From: Deltaproteobacteria bacterium
GTDB taxonomy: Bacteria > Desulfobacterota > Syntrophia > Syntrophales > JACQWR01
Reading direction: 5' to 3'
Assembly: GCA_016209105.1 (NCBI GenBank)
Contig: JACQWR010000028.1
Coordinates: 1 to 64,000, forward strand
Length of the DNA: 64,000 nucleotides
Each line of letters begins with the position of its first letter. Positions within the stretch are counted from its first letter, which is position 1. Position numbers and translations under genes: made by a program. The notes under the pieces were generated by a model. The model was given only the letters and a program-made list of their open reading frames with translations, had not been told where the DNA came from and did not search any database. This document shows positions 51,642-60,972 of the stretch, piece by piece.

Positions 51642-52949
51642 ATGAAAACCTTCTTGGGTCTTGCGTTGCTCACGATCATGAGTTTCTGCCTCCCGGCGAG
51701 GGGTGCCGCCCAGGATACCTACACGTTCGATCTTTCGGAGACGGAGAAGAAGCCGTACCATTTCGGGGCTTACCTCGAATTCAAGCCGATGCTCTACGGG
51801 CTGGATCGTAACTCCGCCTTTTATAAACTGCGCTTTTACAATGATCCGCAGGGACAAACCCTGCCCGAGTGGAACGGCAGGGTGCAATTGGAGGGAAATT
51901 ACGAACGGGATATCTATCGTTTCTATGCCAAGACGAATACGGATTTGAAGTATTCCGACTATGCCGACGGTTCCGAGCAATCGGTCTTCTATGAGGCCTA
52001 CGGTTCCCTGAAACCGTCGTCGTCCCTGAAGATTGATGTAGGCAAGAAAACCATGAAGTGGGGCAAAGGATATGCCTGGAATCCCGTGGCCTTCGTTGAT
52101 CGGCCGAAAGACCCCGACGATCCGGAACTGGCAATGGAAGGCTATATCGTCGCCACGACCGATTACATCCGAAGCCTGGACGGGCCGCTGAAGACTTTTT
52201 CCTTTACCCCGGTTCTCTTACCCGTCTACGACCACATCAACGACAGCTTTGGAAACAACAATAAACTGAACTTCGCCGGCCGGCTCTATTTTCTTCTCTA
52301 TGACACGGATATTGATTTCCTTTTCCTGACCGGCGGGAGCCGAACGGAGCGATATGGCGCGGATTTTTCCCGTAATCTTACCACCAACTGGGAAATACAC
52401 GGCGAATATGCCGCTATCAGGAACTACCAGAAGAAAGTCCTCGATCCGAATGGCGTTACCTCCCAGGTTGAAGAAGATGCCCACAGCTACCTGATCGGCA
52501 TTCGCTATCTGACGGCGTTCGACTTGACGGTGATTACCGAATACTATCACAATGGCACGGGCTTCAGCATTGACGATATGGAAAATTATTATGCGTCTAT
52601 CAACAGAGGATACGATACCTATCGTTCCACGGGTAACGAAACGGCTCTCGTCAATGCGCGCACCCTGGCGGAGGGCAGCTACGGCAAATCCAATCCTATG
52701 GAAGATTATCTGTATCTGCGCCTGAGCCAGAAGGAACCGTTCGACATCCTCTATTTCACCCCGGCCCTGACCGGGAACCTGAACCTGGATGATTGGAGTT
52801 ATTCCCTTACCCCGGAATTGCTCTATACGGGTATCACCAACGTGGAACTTCGCCTCCGGACATCATTTATTGTCGGCGGGGGGGACACGGAATTTGGGGA
52901 AAAACAAAATGATTACCGGATTGAATTCCGGGCGGGGTATTATTTTTAA
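51642..52949 (+). CDS. Predicted outer-membrane beta-barrel protein
   Basis: 435 residues with a signal peptide (about 1-23) and many alternating aromatic strands, ending AGYYF with a terminal Phe typical of Bam substrates. KKTMKWGKGYAWNPVAFVDR resembles proteins found beside LolA-like exporters. It starts immediately after the LolA-like stop, so the four genes 48968-52949 form one export operon. Confidence 0.82.
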   Translation: MKTFLGLALLTIMSFCLPARGAAQDTYTFDLSETEKKPYHFGAYLEFKPMLYGLDRNSAFYKLRFYNDPQGQTLPEWNGRVQLEGNYERDIYRFYAKTNTDLKYSDYADGSEQSVFYEAYGSLKPSSSLKIDVGKKTMKWGKGYAWNPVAFVDRPKDPDDPELAMEGYIVATTDYIRSLDGPLKTFSFTPVLLPVYDHINDSFGNNNKLNFAGRLYFLLYDTDIDFLFLTGGSRTERYGADFSRNLTTNWEIHGEYAAIRNYQKKVLDPNGVTSQVEEDAHSYLIGIRYLTAFDLTVITEYYHNGTGFSIDDMENYYASINRGYDTYRSTGNETALVNARTLAEGSYGKSNPMEDYLYLRLSQKEPFDILYFTPALTGNLNLDDWSYSLTPELLYTGITNVELRLRTSFIVGGGDTEFGEKQNDYRIEFRAGYYF

Positions 52950-52963
52950 AAGAGGGGAAAACC

Positions 52964-53830
52964 ATGATAGGGGAATACGTTTACTGCCGAATTCAGAGAG
53001 GGGGAACCCAACTGGTTCAGGCAATGCGCGTTTTTATCATGCTCGTTTTGGCGATCATCACGGCAGGGGTGTCTCATGCGGCAACGGCTCAAACATCATC
53101 GCCGCCAATCGGCATCGTGATCATGCATGGTAAAGGCGGAATGCCGAGCAGGCATGTTGCGAGTCTGGCGTCCTCGCTTGAGGATAAAGGTTGCCTGGTT
53201 GCCAATCTGGAAATGCCCTGGTCGGAAAGGCGCGAATACGACGTGAGCGTGATCGCCGCAGAAAAAGAGGTCGAAGAAGCATTCGCCGCATTGCAAAAAA
53301 GGGGGGCGCGGAAACTGTTTATCGCCGGACACAGCCAGGGCGGGATGTTTGCCATGTATTACGGCGGAAAGCACCCGGTTGACGGCGTGATTGCCATCGC
53401 ACCGGGGGGGAGCGTGAGCAGCCAGGCCTTCAGGGAGAAGCTGGGCAAATCGGTGGAACGCGCCCGTGCACTTATTGCCGAGGGCAAGGGCGATACGAAG
53501 ACACGGTTTGATGATTTTGAATCCTCCAAGGGCACCTATCCCGTTGTTGCCACCCCTGCAGCCTATCTCAGTTGGTTTAATCCTGCCGGCGCAATGAACA
53601 TGCCCTCGGCGGTGAGGAGCATGCCCCCGAAAATTCCCGTGCTCTGGATCGTGGCAAAGAATGATTATCCACCCTTGCGCCAAATCAACCTGCCGCTGTT
53701 CAGATCTTTACCCCCCCACCGGTTCACCCGGCTTTACGAACCGGACTCGGACCATCGGGGGGCGCCTTCCGCATCGCGTGACGAGATCGTTCGTTGGCTT
53801 GCAGAAGCAGCAACCGCCGAAGAGCGCTAA
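52964..53830 (+). CDS. Exported alpha/beta hydrolase
   Basis: 288 residues: a hydrophobic segment (MLVLAIITAGVSHAATA) that serves as signal peptide, nucleophile elbow FIAGHSQGGMFAMYYG (Ser), Asp in KNDYPPL and His in DSDHRG. ATG 52964 has GAGGGG; ATG 53024 would place the signal peptide at the very N-terminus and could be the real start. Substrate unknown. Confidence 0.8.
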   Translation: MIGEYVYCRIQRGGTQLVQAMRVFIMLVLAIITAGVSHAATAQTSSPPIGIVIMHGKGGMPSRHVASLASSLEDKGCLVANLEMPWSERREYDVSVIAAEKEVEEAFAALQKRGARKLFIAGHSQGGMFAMYYGGKHPVDGVIAIAPGGSVSSQAFREKLGKSVERARALIAEGKGDTKTRFDDFESSKGTYPVVATPAAYLSWFNPAGAMNMPSAVRSMPPKIPVLWIVAKNDYPPLRQINLPLFRSLPPHRFTRLYEPDSDHRGAPSASRDEIVRWLAEAATAEER

Positions 53831-53834
53831 CTAT

Positions 53835-53951
53835 TAAAGCTCTCCCTGAGCACGCTGCGGAAAATCTTCGATTCTTCGGGAATGGTATCATTCGGCATTC
53901 GCTCGTTTACCCGGCAGCACGCTACGGGGAATGTACTCGCTGCCGAATTCA
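53835..53951 (-). repeat. REP-like palindromic repeat, full-length copy 7
   Basis: taaagctctccctgagcacg ... attcttcgggaatggtatca ... ttcgctcgtttacccggcag ... gaattca. It lies between two convergent genes, where a bidirectional terminator would be useful. Confidence 0.75.
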
Positions 53952-53968
53952 TGGGGTTTCCCCCTTGC

Positions 53969-55090
53969 TCAATAATACGGAGCGACAAGTGAAGAGACGC
54001 GTCTGGCAATGGGAATGCAGGATGTCAAACCGGGTGATTCAATGCCGATGAGGTTGATCAAGCCCGGGTATCCCGCCTTGCTTTCCTCTTCAATCACAAA
54101 ATCACGATACGGTTCCCCCGGCCCCTGTAGTTTGGGACGAATTCCGCTCATGTCGGGATGCAGTGATTCCATGCTGATTCCGGGCAGGTATCTGGCGATT
54201 GCCTCGTAAAAGGAAGGTTTTCTCGCCTCGTCCACCGTATATTCGGGCGCATCCACGTAGCGACTGTCCGGTCCGAACCGGACACGGCCGGCCATATCCA
54301 GTGTCGCGTGAATCCCCAGGCCCGTGTTGTTTTCCAGGGGGGCAGGGTAGACCAGGTGTGAGAGTTTCGGTGCGGGTGAAGCGGAAAAATAGTTCCCCTT
54401 GCAGTATTTTAAGCGGTAGCCGGCGCGGTCGGTGTTGATGCCTGCAAGCGCTGCTATTCTATCGGCATGGAGGCCTGCGCTGTTGATAAGGATTTTCGTG
54501 CGAAAGCGGTATTCCCCGGCGTTTGTTTCCACTTCGTAGGCTGCACGGTCAAACCGGATGGACGTTACTTCCGAACGAAAAGCGATCACAGCGCCGCCGG
54601 CCTGTGCATTTACGTAAAAGGAACGCATCAAGCCGTGCGTATCAATAATGCCGGTGGAGGGGGAAAAAAGGGCGGCAACTCCCGTTACGTCCGGCTCCAG
54701 GCTGCGAATCTGCCTCTTGCCGATAAAGGTCAGATCGCTCACGCCGTTCTGTGCGGCCTGTCTTTTTATTTTTTCGAGGGCCTCGTATTCCCCTTCGCTG
54801 GTGGCGACGATAAGTTTTCCTAGTCTCCAGTGGGGAATGTTTCGATCGGCGCAGGTCTCGTAGAGAATGCGGTTCCCTTCGCGGCAGAGTGTGGATTTCA
54901 AAAGACCCGGCGGGTAGTATATGCCCGCGTGTATCACCTCGCTGTTGCGGCTGCTCGTTTCCATGCCGAAGCTGGTGTTTTTTTCCAGAAGCAGGATACG
55001 GCCGGATAGAGAGGACAGTTCCTCGGCTATGGCCAGTCCGACCACACCGGCCCCGATAATAGTGATATCAAATGAATCGAGTTGGTTCAT
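53969..55090 (-). CDS. FAD-dependent oxidoreductase, LhgO-like
   Basis: 373 residues: N-terminal FAD-binding FDITIIGAGVVGLAIAEELS with the GxGxxG motif, then HAGIYYPPGLLKSTLCREGN, which is typical of the L-2-hydroxyglutarate oxidase group, and a C-terminal IGIESPGLTSCIPIARRVSS. It oxidises a 2-hydroxy acid. Placed 9 bp after ugd on the minus strand, though no metabolic link to it is evident. Confidence 0.88.
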   Translation of the reverse strand: MNQLDSFDITIIGAGVVGLAIAEELSSLSGRILLLEKNTSFGMETSSRNSEVIHAGIYYPPGLLKSTLCREGNRILYETCADRNIPHWRLGKLIVATSEGEYEALEKIKRQAAQNGVSDLTFIGKRQIRSLEPDVTGVAALFSPSTGIIDTHGLMRSFYVNAQAGGAVIAFRSEVTSIRFDRAAYEVETNAGEYRFRTKILINSAGLHADRIAALAGINTDRAGYRLKYCKGNYFSASPAPKLSHLVYPAPLENNTGLGIHATLDMAGRVRFGPDSRYVDAPEYTVDEARKPSFYEAIARYLPGISMESLHPDMSGIRPKLQGPGEPYRDFVIEEESKAGYPGLINLIGIESPGLTSCIPIARRVSSLVAPYY

Positions 55091-55099
55091 GAATCCATA

Positions 55100-56485
55100 T
55101 CAGAAGTGAGTCAGAGGCGGCTTCCCCGTAGGATAGACATCGAAGCCGATTTCAAAGCATTTCTGGTGATCCAGGATATTCCGGCCATCAAAAATAAAAG
55201 CCGGTTTCGCCATGTCACGGTAGATTTTCTCGAAGTCCAGCCCGCGGTAGGTGCTCCATTCCGTGAGCAGGGCGATGGCATGGCTGCCGCGTGCCGCTTC
55301 ATAGGGGTCTTCGATGAAACTGATGCTGCCGCTTGCGCCTTTTAGGTCTTCCCGCGCGTTTGCCAGGGCCTTGGGGTCGGAAACCACGAGATCGGCCTTT
55401 TCCTCCATCAGTCTCCGGGCTATGAAGATTGCCGGAGATTCCCTCGTGTCCCCCGTGTCTGCCTTAAAGGCAAAACCGAGGATACAGATTTTTTTCCCGG
55501 CCAGGGTGTTGAACATGGCGTTCAGCATGTTCAGGATGAAGCGCTCCTGCTGATACTCGTTAATCCTGACCACGCTCTCCCAGTAATCGGCCACTTCGTC
55601 GAGATGGTAGTGTTTGCACAGGTAAACCAGGTTTAAGATGTCCTTTTTGAAGCACGAACCGCCGAAACCGACGCTGGCGTTCAGGAACTTTGCCCCGATC
55701 CTGCTGTCCATGCCTACCGCCCGCGATACCTCCGCGACGTCGGCCTCCGTTTTTTCGCACAGGGCGGAGATGGCGTTGACGGAGGATATGCGCTGCGCCA
55801 GGAAGGCATTCGACACGAGCTTGGAGAGCTCGCAACTCCAGATATTGGAGGTGATGATTTTCTCCCGGGGGATCCACCGGGCGTAAATCTCCACGAGTTC
55901 ATGTCTCGCTTTCAAGCCGCTTTCCGTCTCCCGGGAGCCGATAAGAACGCGATCCGGCTCCGTCATATCCTTTATGGCCGTGCCTTCCGCGAGGAATTCG
56001 GGATTGGAGAGAACGTCGAAATGAATGCCATTCTTTTCCGCGCCGTTCAGAATGCATTCCATCGCCAGGGCGGTTTTTACGGGAAGGGTGCTCTTTTCGA
56101 TGACGATCTTGGACGATTCGGAGTGGGTGAGGATCTGTCGGGCGGTCTTTTCCCAATACTGGAGGTCGGCGGCCATGCCGGCGCCCGCGCCGAATGTCTT
56201 CGTAGGCGTATTGACGCTGACAAAGATGATCTCGTTGTCTTTGATTGCCTGCGCCACCTCCGTGCTGAAAAAAAGGTTCCTGCCGCGCGTTGACCGCACA
56301 ATTGCATCGAGACCGGGTTCATAAATGGGCAGGTTGTCGGAATTCCAGGCGGCGATGCGTCGGGCATCAACGTCCACCACGGTTACCCGGTAATCGGGGC
56401 ACTGGTGAGCGATCATGGCCATCGTGGGGCCGCCCACGTAACCGGCGCCGATACAGAGAATGTTTTTGTGGAATTTCACTGGCAT
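55100..56485 (-). CDS. ugd: UDP-glucose 6-dehydrogenase
   Basis: 461 residues: Rossmann GAGYVGGPTMAMIAHQ, SVNTPTKTFG, NPEFLAEGTAI, catalytic Cys in GFGGSCFKKDILNL and a second NAD-like domain. It oxidises UDP-glucose to UDP-glucuronate. This is the longer form resembling eukaryotic enzymes. Feeds the UDP-glucuronate decarboxylase encoded just upstream. Confidence 0.94.
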   Translation of the reverse strand: MPVKFHKNILCIGAGYVGGPTMAMIAHQCPDYRVTVVDVDARRIAAWNSDNLPIYEPGLDAIVRSTRGRNLFFSTEVAQAIKDNEIIFVSVNTPTKTFGAGAGMAADLQYWEKTARQILTHSESSKIVIEKSTLPVKTALAMECILNGAEKNGIHFDVLSNPEFLAEGTAIKDMTEPDRVLIGSRETESGLKARHELVEIYARWIPREKIITSNIWSCELSKLVSNAFLAQRISSVNAISALCEKTEADVAEVSRAVGMDSRIGAKFLNASVGFGGSCFKKDILNLVYLCKHYHLDEVADYWESVVRINEYQQERFILNMLNAMFNTLAGKKICILGFAFKADTGDTRESPAIFIARRLMEEKADLVVSDPKALANAREDLKGASGSISFIEDPYEAARGSHAIALLTEWSTYRGLDFEKIYRDMAKPAFIFDGRNILDHQKCFEIGFDVYPTGKPPLTHF

Positions 56486-56507
56486 GTCACGACCCCGCTG
56501 ATGTGTC

Positions 56508-57440
56508 TTAAAGTATTTTGCGAAAGTATTCGATCGTCTGTTCCAATCCCTCTTCCAGGGTCACCCGCGGTTCCCAGCCGAGCTCATCCCTGGCAAGGCT
56601 GATGTCCGGCTGGCGCTGGGCGGGATCGTCCTGGGGTAGGGGCCGGAAGATGATTTTTGATCGGCTTCCCGTCATGCGGATCAGGATCTCCGCCAGCTCC
56701 CTGATGGTAAACTCCCCGGGGTTGCCCAGATTGACCGGCCCCAAAAAATCCGCCGGCGTATCCATCATCCTGCGCAGGCCGTCTATCATATCGGAGACGT
56801 AGCAGAACGACCTGGTCTGTGATCCGCTTCCGTAAACGGTGAGGTCTTCTCCCCTCAGGGCCTGGACAATGAAATTACTGACGACGCGGCCGTCGTTGAG
56901 AGCCATGCGCGGCCCATAGGTATTGAAAATTCTCACGATCTTGATATTGACGTTATTCTGGCGGCGGTAATCCATCATGAGGCATTCAGCCGCCCGTTTG
57001 CCTTCATCGTAGCAGCTCCTGATGCCGACGGGATTGACCCGTCCCCAATACTCTTCCTTCTGGGGGTGCACCTCGGGATCGCCATAGACCTCGGATGTGG
57101 ATGCCTGCAGAATTTTTGCCCGTACCCGTTTTGCCAAGCCGAGGGTGTTTATTGCCCCCATGACGCTCGTTTTGATCGTTTTGATGGGATTGTATTGATA
57201 ATGTACGGGGGAAGCCGGGCAGGCGAGATTGTATATTTCATCAACTTCCAGGTAAATGGGGTTGATGACGTCATGCCGGATCAACTCGAAACGGGGATTG
57301 TCCAGCAGGGGAAGGATATTGTCCTTGGTGCCGGTAAAGAAATTATCCAGGCAGATGACCTCATTATTTTCTGCGAGGAGTTTCTCACAGAGGTGCGAAC
57401 CTAAAAAACCGGCGCCGCCGGTGACGAGGATTCTTTTCAA
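56508..57440 (-). CDS. uxs: UDP-glucuronate decarboxylase (UDP-xylose synthase)
   Basis: 310 residues: [20 protein letters not shown] (NAD site), [15 protein letters not shown] and the catalytic Tyr-Lys in [11 protein letters not shown]. Converts UDP-glucuronate to UDP-xylose. I prefer TTG 57440 because GGAAAGGG lies upstream and it gives the usual N-terminus. Operon with ugd (22-bp gap). Confidence 0.92.
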   Translation of the reverse strand: MKRILVTGGAGFLGSHLCEKLLAENNEVICLDNFFTGTKDNILPLLDNPRFELIRHDVINPIYLEVDEIYNLACPASPVHYQYNPIKTIKTSVMGAINTLGLAKRVRAKILQASTSEVYGDPEVHPQKEEYWGRVNPVGIRSCYDEGKRAAECLMMDYRRQNNVNIKIVRIFNTYGPRMALNDGRVVSNFIVQALRGEDLTVYGSGSQTRSFCYVSDMIDGLRRMMDTPADFLGPVNLGNPGEFTIRELAEILIRMTGSRSKIIFRPLPQDDPAQRQPDISLARDELGWEPRVTLEEGLEQTIEYFRKIL

Positions 57441-57529
57441 CAAAAGCCCTTTCCGCTGGTTGTTTTTGTGGCAATTCCCGTGCAGTTTTGCTATTAAACG
57501 CAAACCACGTTCTTATGTCAATAAAAATA

Positions 57530-57648
57530 TTAAAGCTCTCCGCAGTAAGCTGCGGAGAAGCTTTGATTCTTAAGGAACAAGAACGTTTAAGCATTCGCTC
57601 GCTTACCCCGCAGCAAGCTACGGGGAATGCGCTCGCTACCGAATTCAT
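57530..57648 (-). repeat. REP-like palindromic repeat, full-length copy 8
   Basis: The clearest full copy: ttaaagctctccgcagtaag, ctgcggag, a central ttgattcttaaggaacaag, then accccgcagcaagctacggg, gaatgcgctcgctaccgaattca. It lies between the divergent uxs and rsmI genes. Confidence 0.85.
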
Positions 57649-57689
57649 TTTTCCATTAAATTGTCCCTGGCGTTCTTAGGTTGGCGCAC

Positions 57690-58547
57690 GTGTCCGACGA
57701 GAAAACAACAAAAATCGGTTCGCTCTTCATCGTGGCGACCCCTATCGGGAACCTGGAGGATATCACCCTCAGGGCCATTAGGATATTGAAGGAGGTGGAG
57801 CTGATCGCCGCGGAAGATACGAGGCGGACGCGAAAGCTTCTCAACGCGCACGGGATAAACACGCCACTGACCAGCCTCTACGATCAGAACGAAGCGAAAA
57901 AGAGCGGTCTCCTCATCGCCAAAATGAAGGCCGGGTTTGATGTTGCCTATGTGTCCGACGCGGGCACGCCGGGAATATCCGATCCGGGATACCTCCTCAT
58001 CAGGCAGTCCTTGGCGGAGGGCATACGGGTCGTTCCCGTTCCCGGCCCCTCGGCGGTGGTGGCGGCGATAAGCATCTCCGGCCTGCCCATGGACTCCTTC
58101 GTGTTCAGCGGCTTCCTCCCGGCAAAGGCGACGAAGCGCAGGCAGCTCCTTGCCGATTGTCGCGATGAAAAAAGAACGATGATCTTTTATGAATCACCCA
58201 ACCGGCTCGCCGCGGCATTGAACGACATACGGGACATCCTCGCTGATCCCGAGGTTGTCGTGGTGCGCGAGATGACGAAGGTCTTCGAAGAGGTGATACG
58301 AGGCTCTGCGGGTAAGGTGAAAGACGCGCTTGCGGGAAGAACCGTAAAGGGAGAGATTACCCTGATTGTGGCCGGGCGCGGCAAAGCGGCTCCGGCGACG
58401 GCGGACGACGACGACCTTGCGGAGCGCATTGCGACACTGCTTGAAAACCCGAACCTCTCGCGCAGAGACATTGCCGATCAAATAGCCGCGGAAACAGGCC
58501 TCCCCCGTCAGAAGGTATACCGCGAGGTAGTAAAAACGGGCGGGTAG
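57690..58547 (+). CDS. rsmI: 16S rRNA (cytidine-1402-2'-O)-methyltransferase RsmI
   Basis: 285 residues: SLFIVATPIGNLEDITLRAI, AAEDTRRTRKLL, SDAGTPGISDPG (SAM site) and PGPSAVVAAISISGLP. It modifies the ribosomal decoding site. GTG 57690 or TTG 57681 may start it; neither has a strong ribosome-binding site. Confidence 0.94.
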   Translation: MSDEKTTKIGSLFIVATPIGNLEDITLRAIRILKEVELIAAEDTRRTRKLLNAHGINTPLTSLYDQNEAKKSGLLIAKMKAGFDVAYVSDAGTPGISDPGYLLIRQSLAEGIRVVPVPGPSAVVAAISISGLPMDSFVFSGFLPAKATKRRQLLADCRDEKRTMIFYESPNRLAAALNDIRDILADPEVVVVREMTKVFEEVIRGSAGKVKDALAGRTVKGEITLIVAGRGKAAPATADDDDLAERIATLLENPNLSRRDIADQIAAETGLPRQKVYREVVKTGG

Positions 58548-58589
58548 GGGGGTACTAATTCCCTTGAACTGTGCCGGGAGGTATGGTAG

Positions 58590-58710
58590 TTTCCGCGCAG
58601 CGGGTTTGAGGGGATGCGCATCCCGAAATCCCCGTTTTGCGGGCGGGATGCGGTGGCGCAAGGCAAGTGAAGCTTCCCGCCCAGGGGACGGGGAGACGCA
58701 CAGGGGGGCC
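58590..58710. other. GC-rich intergenic stem-loops after rsmI
   Basis: gcatcccg pairs with cgggatgc around cccgttttgcggg, and gcttcccgcccagggg follows. No rnpB or other known RNA motif was found here, although rnpB neighbours rsmI in some bacteria. It may belong to the GC-rich repeat family C. Confidence 0.4.
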
Positions 58711-58739
58711 GCATGGAGAGAAGCGAAGGAGGGAAGGCA

Positions 58740-59153
58740 ATGACGGACGAGATCATTGACAAGGATGTTGCTGCATCACCCGGCATGCCCGTGGAGGGCG
58801 CGGGCAATGGTAACGGAGGCCGGATTCCCGGAGAAGGCGGCAATATTCACGATCTTTCTGCTGTTGCGCAGGATGGCGACGGCAGGGGAAATCAGGAGAT
58901 AATCGCCATTGACGGCCGGGTATATGAACGGGTGCGAAAACCGGAAGATACAATTTACGAACTAAAGGATATCGTTGAAAGGGGCAGAGGAGATGCCTTC
59001 TCAAGTAGGGGCATGAATGAGGAAATGGCCGGGATTATCGCCCAGACGGCGGAAAAGATCGCCCGGGAAATGATTCCCGGTATTGCCGAACGGATTATAA
59101 AGGAAGAAATCGAGAAGCTAAAGAGTGACCATGGCGTGGGGACGGATAATTAG
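58740..59153 (+). CDS. Hypothetical acidic protein with C-terminal amphipathic helix
   Basis: 137 residues; the first 70 are Gly/Asp/Asn-rich and probably disordered. The C-terminus IIAQTAEKIAREMIPGIAER and IIKEEIEKLK is a regular amphipathic helix like those at the end of some deltaproteobacterial response regulators. ATG 58740 follows AAGGAGGG. Function unknown. Confidence 0.65.
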   Translation: MTDEIIDKDVAASPGMPVEGAGNGNGGRIPGEGGNIHDLSAVAQDGDGRGNQEIIAIDGRVYERVRKPEDTIYELKDIVERGRGDAFSSRGMNEEMAGIIAQTAEKIAREMIPGIAERIIKEEIEKLKSDHGVGTDN

Positions 59154-59209
59154 TAAGTTAGAAATTATTTTCTGCGCATTTATGGCAGAAAATAATTTCG
59201 TGAACTTAC
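59153..59209. other. Long AT-rich hairpin
   Basis: gtaagtt + aaattattttctgc pairs with gcagaaaataattt + aacttac (7 and 14 bp, small mismatch between) around gcatttatg. It begins 2 nt before the end of the preceding gene's stop region and lacks a T-run. It could be a terminator, an RNA stabiliser or the remnant of a small mobile palindrome. Confidence 0.6.
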
Positions 59210-59232
59210 TTATCCCGTTCATCGGGGTTAGG

Positions 59233-59973
59233 ATGGTGGGATATTTCCTTGAGGATGATGTTGGCCGACCGCGTTTTTTTACCGGGAGGCATAATAGAAT
59301 AAAGTTCTTGCTTCTCACCGTTTTTTTATCGTTTTCGGTCGCCCTGTTCCCGGTTCCCCCCTGTTATTCTCGGGATGATGACATTAGGACATTGGAGGTG
59401 GAGGGGACCGGCAGGGTAATAAACGATGATTTTGCCCGAGGGCGGAATGAGGCGATCCGTGATGCCCTCCGCCGGGCCGTGAATGAGGCGACGACTGTGT
59501 GGCTACCGGCGGGTCTGCCAGCGCAGAAAGCCTTGGCGGTGAAGGAAGCCCTTAATGCTCGTGCGGAAGGCTATATCCAGGATTTCCGGATCATCGCCGA
59601 GAACCCCCATAAGACCGTTTATTCAGTCGTAGTCAGAGTGACCGTTTCCGCGGACAACATAAGGAAGGATCTTCTGGCGTTGGGTTTCATAAATGACCAG
59701 CAGCAGGGATATCCGACGGTACTGGTTAGGCTTACAATACGCGGCCTTGCCAATTACGCCGATTATGTAAAAATAAAGGAGTTGCTGAGATTTGGGCTCG
59801 GCGGCGTAAAGAGCATGTCTGAGCGGCAAATTGAGTGGAAAACGGTCAGAGTAGATCTGCAAATTGTCGGAACGGCAAAATTACTTGCAGCCGAACTTGC
59901 AAGTAATTCCCCATTGCCGCTGGACGTCAGAATGGTGGACAGGGATTCCATCGAGATCGCAGTTTTGAACTGA
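59233..59973 (+). CDS. Exported protein of unknown function
   Basis: 246 residues from ATG 59233: a basic stretch, a membrane or signal segment (FLLLTVFLSFSVALFPVPP), then a soluble domain with EVEGTGRVINDDFARGRNEA, IRDALRRAVNEA and YSVVVRVTVSADNIRKDL. This is the layout of flagellar-assembly-T-like N-terminal domains. Followed 13 bp later by a lipoprotein gene. The start is uncertain: the frame extends upstream through the hairpin. Confidence 0.65.
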   Translation: MVGYFLEDDVGRPRFFTGRHNRIKFLLLTVFLSFSVALFPVPPCYSRDDDIRTLEVEGTGRVINDDFARGRNEAIRDALRRAVNEATTVWLPAGLPAQKALAVKEALNARAEGYIQDFRIIAENPHKTVYSVVVRVTVSADNIRKDLLALGFINDQQQGYPTVLVRLTIRGLANYADYVKIKELLRFGLGGVKSMSERQIEWKTVRVDLQIVGTAKLLAAELASNSPLPLDVRMVDRDSIEIAVLN

Positions 59974-59986
59974 GAGGGATAAGAGC

Positions 59987-60577
59987 GTGCATCGGTCTGC
60001 CAAGTTTTTTTTATTCGCGATGGTTTTGTTTTTGTTGCCCGGTTGCAGATCTAAGGCTCCCGCGGTCATTCCTGATTATGCCAAAACAATAAAACTCCTT
60101 GCCGTCCTGCCGGTGAAAAATAACACGGCCGATGAAAAAGCGGCACAGATATTGAGACAAAAGGTTCTTGACGAGCTTTATTTCAAGGGGTACAAGAAGG
60201 TGCCTTTGAAACTTATTGATGAGAAGCTTTCCCTGATTTTCAAAGACAACCCGCGTTCCCTGCAGGGAGACATTCCTCCCCAAACCGTGCGAGAATTGCT
60301 CGGTGTTGACGCCGTCATGTACTGTACCCTGAAAGAGATACATACGTCTTACGGCTTTTTTTATGCGCCCACGCGAATTTCCGCCAGTTTCGAAATGCGC
60401 AGCGCCAGGACGGGTGAGACGCTCTGGCGTGGACAGTGGCGCGATGTGGAGCGGAGTTTCGGTTACAGCAAAAAAGACGTGGAACTGAAAGCAATACAGG
60501 TTTATGAGTCCGTGATTCAGGCAGTTGTGGACGGGGCTCTGAAAACGTTGCCCGACGGCCCCGAGTTGCCCGGTTAA
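59987..60577 (+). CDS. DUF799-type lipoprotein
   Basis: 196 residues with a lipobox FLLPGC near residue 20. The mature part KLLAVLPVKNNTADEKAAQI and LLGVDAVMYCTLKEIHTSYG matches DUF799/GNA1162-like lipoproteins. Probably outer-membrane associated; function unknown. Starts at GTG 59987. Confidence 0.8.
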   Translation: MHRSAKFFLFAMVLFLLPGCRSKAPAVIPDYAKTIKLLAVLPVKNNTADEKAAQILRQKVLDELYFKGYKKVPLKLIDEKLSLIFKDNPRSLQGDIPPQTVRELLGVDAVMYCTLKEIHTSYGFFYAPTRISASFEMRSARTGETLWRGQWRDVERSFGYSKKDVELKAIQVYESVIQAVVDGALKTLPDGPELPG

Positions 60578-60600
60578 AGAAGGACGCCATGCTGTATTTT

Positions 60601-60950
60601 AGCAGGCTGCTGAAAAATGCCCATCCCCGCCTTCGCGGGGACGGTGTCTGCGGCTCTGTTCCTTTGCCATTCAACGTACCAACAAGTACGCCTCATGGCG
60701 AAGAAACCGGAAGCGCATCACTGAATCCCCCGATGGGATGAAGTGGCGCAACAGGAATCTGTCTTTTCCTTACCGGGAATCCCAGCCTGCTGGCGGGATT
60801 CAATTCGGGGGCCTTGCATCTGTACCGGGAGCGCATCCATTTGTCTTGTCCCGTCTCGCAGAGGGGACAAATGGGCGCAACATAAACAGGTCTTTCTGTA
60901 CCGGGAAGCGCTGGCTGCTGTGGGCGCTTCACATTTTTGAGCAGCCTGTA
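60601..60950. repeat. MITE-like element B
   Basis: Inverted ends caggctgctgaaaaatg (60603-60619) and catttttgagcagcctg (60932-60948) match at 16 of 17 positions and enclose about 310 bp without a credible gene. Inside lies a ccccgccttcgcgggg hairpin. It fills the 395-bp gap 60578-60972. Confidence 0.7.
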
Positions 60951-60972
60951 AATACGACTGAGGAGATATGAG

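Noticed and set aside
58548-58739. rnpB (RNase P RNA) downstream of rsmI
   Set aside because: The region has hairpins but lacks the conserved GAGGAAAGUCC-type core, and it is too short.
60738-60971. 77-residue ORF between the DUF799 and FecR genes
   Set aside because: It lies inside MITE-like element B and has no start signal.
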